Origin: Arthrobacter ruber
Lineage (GTDB): Bacteria > Actinomycetota > Actinomycetes > Actinomycetales > Micrococcaceae
Direction: 5' to 3'
DNA length: 64,000 nt
Assembly: GCF_002954225.1 (NCBI RefSeq)
Contig: NZ_PPTH01000016.1
Location: forward strand, 191,114-255,113
In this document: in pieces, positions 57,909 through 64,000 of the stretch
Layout of the letters: each line of letters begins with the position of its first letter
Position numbering within the stretch: position 1 is the first letter of the stretch
Translations under genes and position numbers: made by a program
The notes under the pieces: generated by a model
Seen by the model: only the letters and a program-made list of their open reading frames with translations
Told to the model about the DNA's origin: nothing
Database searches by the model: none

Positions 57909-58950
57909 TGCGGGCCTCCGCTATGCGCAGCTTGCGGGCCGACCGCACGCTGGCGATGCGGTCGATGACCACGGCCGCGAGGATGAGGATGCCCACGATG
58001 GCCTGCTGCCAGAACTTGTCCACCCGCAGGGCCGTCAGGGCGCTGGTGATGGTGGTCAGCAGGAGGGCGCCGATCGTGGCGCCCACCACGGTGCCGCTGC
58101 CGCCGAAGATCGCGACCCCGCCCACCACGGCCGCGGCGACGACGTCGAGCTCCAGTCCGGAGCCCGTCGTCGCGCCCACCGAGTTGAAGCGGCTGGCGTA
58201 CAGCACGCCCGCCAGGCCGGCCAGCAGGCCGTTCACCACGAAGGCGAGGAGGACCCGGCGGGTGACGGGGATGCCGAAGAGCCGGGCGGCGTCGGGGTCG
58301 GAGCCGATGGCGTAGAGGTCGCGGCCGGGTCTGGTCCCGAGCATGTACACCGCGACGATCGCGACGACGACGACGGCGATCAGGGTGATCACGGGGAACC
58401 CGAGGATCGTGTCCACGGACAGGTTGCCGAACGCCTCGGGGCGGTCGCCGGCGAAGTACTGGGTCCCGCCCGCCCAGGCGTTGTTGATGCCGCGGAAGAT
58501 GTACAGGGTGCCGAGCGTGATGACGAGGGCCGGGACCTTCGCGATGGTGATCAGCAGGCCGTTCAGGGCTCCGAGCACCGCGCCGAACAGCATGCCGAGC
58601 ACGAACACCGCGATGATCGGCAGGTTCGGGGCGGCCACGAAGATGCTGCCGGTGCCGAAGGCCACGAGTCCGAGGATGGAACCCACCGACAGGTCGATGT
58701 TCCGGGTGATGATCACGAGGGTCTGGCCGACGGCGAGGATCATCAGGATGGTCGCGTTGAGCAGGAGGTCCTTGATGCCCTGCTCGCTGAGGAACAGCGG
58801 GTTGAGGGCCGCGGTCACCGCCACGAGGATCACGAGGGCGAGGATCACCGGGAGTTCGCGGAGCCTGAGGAAGGAGGCGAGCGCCGAAGGACGGGAGTGC
58901 CCGGGGGTGGGGTGCGCGGGAGCCGCGCCTACCGTGCGGTCGAGGCTCAT
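57901..58950 (-). CDS. Rhamnose ABC transporter permease (first)
   Basis: A 349-residue permease of the same family. It starts [11 protein letters not shown] and has about nine helices. Marks are [52 protein letters not shown] and the late [23 protein letters not shown]. Its start overlaps the ATPase stop by four bases (ATGA) and its stop overlaps the second permease start. Together with RhaS and the ATPase it imports L-rhamnose. Confidence 0.91.
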   Translation of the reverse strand: MSLDRTVGAAPAHPTPGHSRPSALASFLRLRELPVILALVILVAVTAALNPLFLSEQGIKDLLLNATILMILAVGQTLVIITRNIDLSVGSILGLVAFGTGSIFVAAPNLPIIAVFVLGMLFGAVLGALNGLLITIAKVPALVITLGTLYIFRGINNAWAGGTQYFAGDRPEAFGNLSVDTILGFPVITLIAVVVVAIVAVYMLGTRPGRDLYAIGSDPDAARLFGIPVTRRVLLAFVVNGLLAGLAGVLYASRFNSVGATTGSGLELDVVAAAVVGGVAIFGGSGTVVGATIGALLLTTITSALTALRVDKFWQQAIVGILILAAVVIDRIASVRSARKLRIAEARNV

Positions 58951-60497
58951 CGCGAGGACTCCAGGGATGCGGTGGCTGCGTGCATGACGGTCTCGGCGGT
59001 GGCCTCGGACCGGTCGAGGTGGCCGGTGATCCGGCCCTCGCGCATGACCAGCACGCGGTCGGCCATGCCCAGCACCTCGGGGAGCTCGGAGGAGATCATG
59101 AGGATCGCGATCCCCCGCCCGGCGAGCTCGGACAGGAGCCGGTGCACCTCCGCCTTCGTGCCGACGTCGATCCCGCGGGTGGGTTCGTCGACGATGAGCA
59201 GCTTCGGATCCGTCGCGAGCCATTTCGCGAGGACCACCTTCTGCTGGTTGCCACCGGACAGGGTGGAGACGGCGTGCTCGGGCGAACCGGCCTTCACCTG
59301 CAGGCGCCTGCCCCACGTCTCGGCGGCCGCACGCTCGGCGCGGGCGCTGATCACGCCGAAGCGTGCGAGCGAGTGCCGGAGCGTCAGGGCGGTGTTGCGC
59401 TCGACGGACAGGTCCATGACGAGTCCTTGCTTGCGCCGGTCCTCCGGGACGAAGCCGATCCCGGCGTCGATCGCGGCGCGGGGGTCCCTGTGCCGCAGCG
59501 GCCGCCCGGACATCTCGACGGTGCCCGACTCGTAGCGGTCGATGCCGAAGACCGCCCGGGCCACCTCGGTGCGCCCGGCCCCCACGAGGCCCGAGAGTGC
59601 CACGATCTCGCCTGCGCGCACCTCGAAGTCGATGTCGTGGAAGACACCGGGCCGGGTCAGTCCGCGGACACGCAGGACGACCTCACCCGCCTGCGTCTCG
59701 GTCTTGGGGAACAGGGCGTCGATGTCGCGGCCCACCATCTCGCGGACGATCGCCTCGACCGACGTCGCATCCGTCTCGTGCGTGGCGATGTAGGTGCCGT
59801 CGCGCATGACGGTGATGCGGTCGCACAGTCCGAAGACCTCGTCGAAGCGGTGGGAGATGAAGAGGATGCCGCTGCCGGCGTCGCGCAGGCGGCGGGCGAC
59901 GGCGAACAGGCGCTCCACCTCGACGCCGCTGAGCGCCGCCGTGGGCTCGTCCATGACCAGCACGCGGGCGTCCAGGGAGATGGCCTTGGCGATCTCGATG
60001 ATCTGCTGGTCGGCGATGGACAGGCCTTCCGCCACGCGGTCCGGGTCGATCGGGACGCCGAGCTGGTCGAACAGCTCCTTGGCGCGCCGGCGCATCTCGA
60101 GGCGGCTGATGAGGCCGAAGCGGCCCTTCGGCTGGCGCCCGATGAAGATGTTCTCGGCCACCGTGAGATCGGGGAAGAGGGTGGGTTCCTGGTAGATGAC
60201 CGAGATGCCGGCGGCCTTGCTGTCGGCGACGTTGCGGAAGCTGACGGCCCGCCCCGCCACGAGGAACTCACCGGCGTCGGGCTGGTGCACCCCGGCGAGG
60301 ATCTTCACGAGCGTGGACTTGCCCGCCCCGTTCTCACCGACCAGCGCGTGGATCTCACCGGCGGCGAGGTCGATGGTGCCGTCAGCGAGGGCCACCACAG
60401 GCCCGAAGGTCTTCAGCGCTCCCCTGAGGCTCAGGACCGAGGCCCGCTCCGGAGCGGTCGGATCGGTGGCTTCGCTGCCACCGTCGAAGTGCGTCAC
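58947..60497 (-). CDS. rhaT: Rhamnose ABC transporter ATPase (two ABC domains)
   Basis: A 516-residue sugar-importer ATPase with two fused nucleotide-binding domains. The first has Walker [10 protein letters not shown], signature [15 protein letters not shown] and Walker [13 protein letters not shown]. The second has a degenerate Walker A ([11 protein letters not shown]), signature [15 protein letters not shown] and [14 protein letters not shown]. This asymmetry is normal for the RbsA/XylG family. The start is GTG after GAGGAG. First gene of the transport operon, with its promoter and LacI-type operator directly upstream. Confidence 0.93.
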   Translation of the reverse strand: MTHFDGGSEATDPTAPERASVLSLRGALKTFGPVVALADGTIDLAAGEIHALVGENGAGKSTLVKILAGVHQPDAGEFLVAGRAVSFRNVADSKAAGISVIYQEPTLFPDLTVAENIFIGRQPKGRFGLISRLEMRRRAKELFDQLGVPIDPDRVAEGLSIADQQIIEIAKAISLDARVLVMDEPTAALSGVEVERLFAVARRLRDAGSGILFISHRFDEVFGLCDRITVMRDGTYIATHETDATSVEAIVREMVGRDIDALFPKTETQAGEVVLRVRGLTRPGVFHDIDFEVRAGEIVALSGLVGAGRTEVARAVFGIDRYESGTVEMSGRPLRHRDPRAAIDAGIGFVPEDRRKQGLVMDLSVERNTALTLRHSLARFGVISARAERAAAETWGRRLQVKAGSPEHAVSTLSGGNQQKVVLAKWLATDPKLLIVDEPTRGIDVGTKAEVHRLLSELAGRGIAILMISSELPEVLGMADRVLVMREGRITGHLDRSEATAETVMHAATASLESSR

Positions 60498-60516
60498 TGC
60501 GACTCCTCAGGAAAAA

Positions 60517-60576
60517 TGAATCGTTTCAGAGCATCGGTTCACCTCGAATAGTAGGCGTGACCCACATCACCGTCAA
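60517..60576 (-). promoter_or_regulatory. Promoter and LacI-type operator of the rhamnose transport operon
   Basis: On the minus strand TTGACG (60576-60571), a 17-base spacer and TACTAT (60553-60548) form a good promoter. The operator TGAAACGATTCA (60528-60517) follows about 20 bases downstream. It is one base from the perfect LacI-family half-palindrome and is the same sequence as that at 61751-61762. Confidence 0.8.
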
Positions 60577-60614
60577 CAGCCCGAGACCGACCTGTGACCT
60601 CGGGTGCCGCGGAG

Positions 60615-61646
60615 TCAGCCGACGGCGCCGACCACCGCCCGGGTGCTGCCGCGCTCCACGAGCTCCGGGTCGAAGATGACCTGGCGGCGCCGCGATGCTG
60701 GGCCCTCGATCTCCTCGAGGAGGAGCTCCACGGCGGTTCTCCCCATGAGCGTGGTCGGCTTGCGGACGCTCGACAGCGGGACCACCGCGGAGGCCGAGAA
60801 GTCGATGTCGTCATACCCGATGAGGGCGATGTCCTCGGGGATCCGCAGGCCGTGGATCATCAGCACGGCCTGCATGACGCCGATCGCGAGGAGGTCGTTG
60901 GCGCAGAAGACGCCGTCGGGCAGTTCCCCCCTGGGTCGCTGGGCGATCCCGTCGCCGACGTCGCGGCCGGCGAGGACCGTCATGGCCTCGGCCTCGACGA
61001 CCTCGAGGACCGCGCCGTCGTGCTCCTCGACCGCCTGGCGCGCGCCGGCGAGCCGATCGGCCACCTGGCGGTAGTCGGCCCGGGTCCCCACGAACACGAT
61101 GCGCCGCCGCCCCGCGTCCAGGAGGTGGCGTACCGCCATGTAGCCTCCGGCGACGTCATCCACGGACACCGAGCTGCAGCGCCGCTGCGCATCGGTGCGG
61201 TCCACCAGCACCACCGGCATCCCGCGCGTGCGCAGGGCCTCGACGCGGGGCCCTACATCGCCGACCGGGGAGATGAGCATGCCCTGGACGCGCTGTTGCT
61301 CGAAGACGTCGATGTAGCGGGCCTCGCGATCGGCGTCCTGGCCGCTGTCGCCGAGCACCACGGTGCTGCCGTTCTCGGCCGCGCAGTCCTCCGCGGCGCG
61401 GGCGAGGGAGGAGAAGAACGGGTTGCCGACGTCGAGCACGACGAGCCCGATGGTGCGGCTCTGGCCCGCCCGGAGCTGCCGGGCGGCGTCGTTCCGCACG
61501 AAGCCGAGCGCGTCGATCGCGCCCTGGACACGCTCACGGGTGACGGACGAGACGCGTGCGGGATGGTTCAGCACGTTGGACACCGTGCCCACCGCCACCC
61601 CTGCCCGGTCGGCGACGTCCTTGATGCTGACGGGTCGGCTCTCCAT
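60615..61646 (-). CDS. LacI-family regulator of rhamnose genes
   Basis: A 343-residue repressor. The N-terminal HTH is SIKDVADRAGVAVGTVSNVLNHPARVSSVTRERV, followed by the hinge helix DAARQLRAGQS. The sugar-binding domain begins RTIGLVVLDVGNPFFSSLARAAED and has FVGTRADYRQVADRLAG, PDGVFCANDLLAIGVMQ and IALIGYDDIDF. It lies between the transport operon and the divergent rhamnose isomerase gene. The two identical TGAAACGATTCA sites on both sides are its likely operators. ATG 61646 is chosen because the HTH lies directly behind it. Confidence 0.93.
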   Translation of the reverse strand: MESRPVSIKDVADRAGVAVGTVSNVLNHPARVSSVTRERVQGAIDALGFVRNDAARQLRAGQSRTIGLVVLDVGNPFFSSLARAAEDCAAENGSTVVLGDSGQDADREARYIDVFEQQRVQGMLISPVGDVGPRVEALRTRGMPVVLVDRTDAQRRCSSVSVDDVAGGYMAVRHLLDAGRRRIVFVGTRADYRQVADRLAGARQAVEEHDGAVLEVVEAEAMTVLAGRDVGDGIAQRPRGELPDGVFCANDLLAIGVMQAVLMIHGLRIPEDIALIGYDDIDFSASAVVPLSSVRKPTTLMGRTAVELLLEEIEGPASRRRQVIFDPELVERGSTRAVVGAVG

Positions 61647-61707
61647 GGTTCCCTCGACTACCTCGACGCTCGGGTCCGGCCGTGGTTCGGCCGGACCCGC
61701 AGGACTG

Positions 61708-61762
61708 TTGACACTCGGTCTGGAGCAAGGATAACTTTGAAACGTGCTAATGAAACGATTCA
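61708..61762 (+). promoter_or_regulatory. Promoter and LacI-type operators of rhaI
   Basis: TTGACA (61708-61713) is followed after 16 bases by GATAAC (61730-61735). A half-site TGAAACGTGC (61738-61747) and the full operator TGAAACGATTCA (61751-61762) lie over and just beyond the expected start point, so the LacI protein should block this promoter. Confidence 0.78.
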
Positions 61763-61889
61763 AAAGCACGACGATCCTTTCGTCCCCTCCCGGCCCGTTC
61801 CGGGCAGGTGACGACACCCGAATATTCGCCGCCCGCGGTGCCACGGAGCATGCAGCGGCCGCTCACCCTTCCGACGCTGGAGAGAGTAC

Positions 61890-63056
61890 ATGACTGTCAT
61901 CGACGACATCGCTGCGGAGCTGGATCAGCTCGCCATCGAGGTTCCCTCCTGGGCCTACGGCAATTCCGGAACACGCTTCAAGGTGTTCGCTACCCCCGGC
62001 ACTCCCCGCACCGTCGAGGAGAAGATCGCCGACGCGGGCATGGTCAACAAGCTGACCGGTCTCGCCCCGAGCGTCGCACTGCACATCCCCTGGGACAAGG
62101 TGGACGACTACGGGATCCTGGCCTCCCACGCGGCTGACCACGGCGTGCGGCTGGGCACCATCAACAGCAACACCTTCCAGGACGACGACTACAAGTTCGG
62201 CAGCCTGACCCACAGCGACGCCGCCGTGCGGAACAAGGCGATCGACCACATGTACGAGTGCATCGAGGTCATGAACGTCACCGGTTCCCGGGACCTGAAG
62301 ATCTGGCTCGCCGACGGCTCGAACTACCCCGGCCAGGCGGACATGCGCTCCCGTCAGGACTGGCTCCAGGACTCGCTGCGGAAGGTCTACGACCGCCTCG
62401 GCGAGGACCAGCGGCTCGTGCTCGAGTACAAGTTCTTCGAGCCGGCGTTCTACCACACGGACGTCCCCGACTGGGGCACCTCCTACGCGCACTGCCTGCA
62501 GCTCGGCGAGAAGGCGCTCGTCTGCCTCGACACCGGCCACCACGCCCCGGGGACCAACATCGAGTTCATCGTGGCGCAGCTCATCCGCCTCGGGAAGCTC
62601 GGCTCCTTCGACTTCAACTCGCGCTTCTACGCCGACGACGACCTCATCGTGGGGGCCGCCGACCCGTTCCAGCTCTTCCGCATCATGGCCGAGGTGGTCC
62701 GCGGCGGAGGCCTCGACCCGTCGAGCGGGATCGCGCTGATGCTGGACCAGTGCCACAACCTCGAGGAGAAGATCCCCGGCCAGATCCGCTCGGTGCTGAA
62801 CGTGCAGGAGATGACGGCGCGCGCGCTGCTCGTCGACCGCCCCGCGCTCACCGCGGCGCAGCAGTCCGGCGACGTCCTGGGCGCCAACGCCATCCTGATG
62901 GACGCCTTCTACACGGATGTGCGGCCCGCCCTGGCGCAGTGGCGCGAGTCGAAGGGCCTGCCCGCCGACCCGATGGCGGCCTACCGGGAGACCGGCTACC
63001 AGGACAGGATCAACACCGAACGACAGGGCGGCCAGCAGGCCGGATGGGGAGCATGA
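61890..63056 (+). CDS. rhaI: L-rhamnose isomerase
   Basis: A 388-residue metal-dependent aldose-ketose isomerase of the Pseudomonas stutzeri RhaI type, turning L-rhamnose into L-rhamnulose. Marks are IEVPSWAYGNSGTRFKVFATPGTPRTVEEKI, ALHIPWDKVDDYGILASHAADHGVRLGTINSNTF, KIWLADGSNYPGQADMRSR, RLVLEYKFFEPAFYHTDVPDWGTSY (metal Glu), CLDTGHHAPGTNIEFIVAQL (Asp/His) and FDFNSRFYADDDLIVGAADP. GAGAGTAC precedes the ATG. Its stop overlaps the aldolase start by four bases (ATGA). Confidence 0.95.
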   Translation: MTVIDDIAAELDQLAIEVPSWAYGNSGTRFKVFATPGTPRTVEEKIADAGMVNKLTGLAPSVALHIPWDKVDDYGILASHAADHGVRLGTINSNTFQDDDYKFGSLTHSDAAVRNKAIDHMYECIEVMNVTGSRDLKIWLADGSNYPGQADMRSRQDWLQDSLRKVYDRLGEDQRLVLEYKFFEPAFYHTDVPDWGTSYAHCLQLGEKALVCLDTGHHAPGTNIEFIVAQLIRLGKLGSFDFNSRFYADDDLIVGAADPFQLFRIMAEVVRGGGLDPSSGIALMLDQCHNLEEKIPGQIRSVLNVQEMTARALLVDRPALTAAQQSGDVLGANAILMDAFYTDVRPALAQWRESKGLPADPMAAYRETGYQDRINTERQGGQQAGWGA

Positions 63057-64000
63057 CAGTGACGACGACGACGGGACCCATGACCACCTCGACCAACCCC
63101 ACGGTCGGTGAGCTCATCGAGCGCTCCAACCGGCTGGGCGCCGACAAGCGGAACACGAACTACGCCGGCGGCAACACCTCGGCAAAGGGCAGGGGGGTCG
63201 ACCCGGTGACCGGCGAGGACGTCGAGCTGCTCTGGGTCAAGGGCTCCGGCGGTGACCTCGGGACGCTAAAGGAGTCAGGACTCGCGGTCCTCCGCCTCGA
63301 CCGCATGCGCGCCCTCCAGAGCGTCTACCCGGGCGTGGAGCGCGAGGACGAGATGGTCGCCGCGTTCGACTACACCCTGCACGGCAAGGGCGGGGCGGCA
63401 CCCTCCATCGACACGGCCATGCACGGCCTCGTCGACGCAGCCCATGTGGACCACCTCCACCCCGACTCGGGCATCGCTGTCGCGACGGCCGCGGACGGTG
63501 AGGCGCTCACCTCCACCATCTTCGGGTCGAAGGTCGTCTGGGTGCCCTGGCGTCGTCCCGGTTTCCAGCTCGGGCTCGACATCGCCGCGATCAAGGCCGC
63601 GAACCCCGAGGCCATCGGCACGATCCTCGGCGGCCACGGCATCACCGCGTGGGGTGAGACCTCCGCGGAGGCCGAGGCGAACTCCCTGGAGATCATCGAG
63701 ACGGCCGAGCGGTACATCGCCGAGCACGGCCGGCCGGAGCCCTTCGGACCGGCCCTCGAGGGCTACGCCGCGCTGCCCGAGGCAGATCGCCGCGCGAAGG
63801 CCGCCGCCCTCGCCCCGACCATCCGAGGGCTCGTCTCCACGGACAGGGCGCAGGTGGGCCACTTCACCGACGACCCCCGCGTCCTGGACTTCCTCGCGTC
63901 GGCGAACCACCCCCGGCTGGGGGCGCTCGGCACGAGCTGCCCCGACCACTTCCTCCGCACCAAGGTCAAGCCGCTGATCCTCGACCTCCCGGCCGGCGCC
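63053..64000 (+). CDS. rhaEW: Bifunctional rhamnulose-1-phosphate aldolase/short-chain dehydrogenase (5' part)
   Basis: The first 316 residues of a protein that runs off the window. The aldolase domain reads LGADKRNTNYAGGNTSAKG, LLWVKGSGGDLGTLKESGLAVLRLDRM, the zinc-binding HVDHLHPDSGIAVA and ILGGHGITAWGE. This is the class II aldolase half of the RhaEW type, whose C-terminal SDR half should oxidise the lactaldehyde product; that half is outside. The ATG overlaps the rhaI stop (ATGA). An in-frame ATG nine codons later (MTTSTNPTVGEL) is an alternative start. A rhamnulokinase gene may follow beyond the window. Confidence 0.92.
   Translation, partial: MTVTTTTGPMTTSTNPTVGELIERSNRLGADKRNTNYAGGNTSAKGRGVDPVTGEDVELLWVKGSGGDLGTLKESGLAVLRLDRMRALQSVYPGVEREDEMVAAFDYTLHGKGGAAPSIDTAMHGLVDAAHVDHLHPDSGIAVATAADGEALTSTIFGSKVVWVPWRRPGFQLGLDIAAIKAANPEAIGTILGGHGITAWGETSAEAEANSLEIIETAERYIAEHGRPEPFGPALEGYAALPEADRRAKAAALAPTIRGLVSTDRAQVGHFTDDPRVLDFLASANHPRLGALGTSCPDHFLRTKVKPLILDLPAGA

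Noticed and set aside
53724-57968. 1,400-codon open frame on the plus strand across the rhamnose operon
   Set aside because: Antisense to five well-recognised genes; low-complexity composition. A shadow frame.
1-64000. CRISPR arrays, insertion sequences, prophage or integrase genes, attachment sites
   Set aside because: No regularly spaced repeats, no transposase or integrase-like protein, and no direct repeat at the tRNA-Ala 3' end were seen.

Overview
The window is very GC-rich and uses many GTG starts with AGGAG-type ribosome sites. Its gene families (SHOCT proteins, DUF2243/CtaG pair, RskA-type anti-sigma factor, LmeA-like DUF2993, ClgR-like regulator, DHA2 and MHS transporters) point to an actinobacterium, most likely Arthrobacter or a close Micrococcaceae relative. 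This is inferred from the proteins; there is no rRNA here. I see no phage, insertion sequence or CRISPR array. It looks like ordinary chromosome rich in accessory catabolism.

Bases 1-24 kb hold household and envelope genes. They include the end of an L-lactate dehydrogenase, small membrane proteins, a DUF2243 plus CtaG-like pair, a GH13 glucosidase, tRNA-Ala(CGC), a DHA2 exporter, an S10 carboxypeptidase, a GH15/trehalase-like enzyme, a stress-type short-chain dehydrogenase under three stacked palindromes, an SGNH hydrolase and a fatty acid desaturase. A minus-strand block encodes an ECF sigma factor, its anti-sigma factor, a class F-like sortase and a DUF4397 surface protein. A two-gene ABC exporter follows.

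Bases 24-49 kb are catabolic. An MHS-family transporter at 25 kb and the homoprotocatechuate (3,4-dihydroxyphenylacetate) meta-cleavage operon at 41-47.4 kb share the same promoter and operator layout: TTGAC, 18 bases, a -10 box, then TCGTATACGA directly. The operon runs FAH-RraA fusion, GntR regulator, hpaE, hpaD, hpaH, hpaI. A convergent aromatic-amino-acid-lyase relative lacks the usual cofactor-forming tripeptide. Between these lie a ThDP enzyme, a PRISE-like reductase, a PaaK/IclR/flavin hydroxylase operon behind a 27-base perfect palindrome, and a secreted GH26-like glycosidase behind a cyclic-di-GMP (GEMM-I) riboswitch. A broken GH26-like gene sits next to the intact one.

Bases 49-53 kb carry two ClpP-like genes, one without the catalytic serine, beside a ClgR-like regulator. 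A PadR-DUF1048-ABC transporter operon follows.

Bases 53.7-64 kb are an L-rhamnose regulon: mutarotase, an arabinose/fucose-isomerase-like protein, substrate-binding protein, two permeases, a double-domain ATPase, a LacI regulator, L-rhamnose isomerase and the start of a bifunctional rhamnulose-phosphate aldolase/dehydrogenase. The same LacI-type operator sequence lies in front of both the transport and isomerase units.
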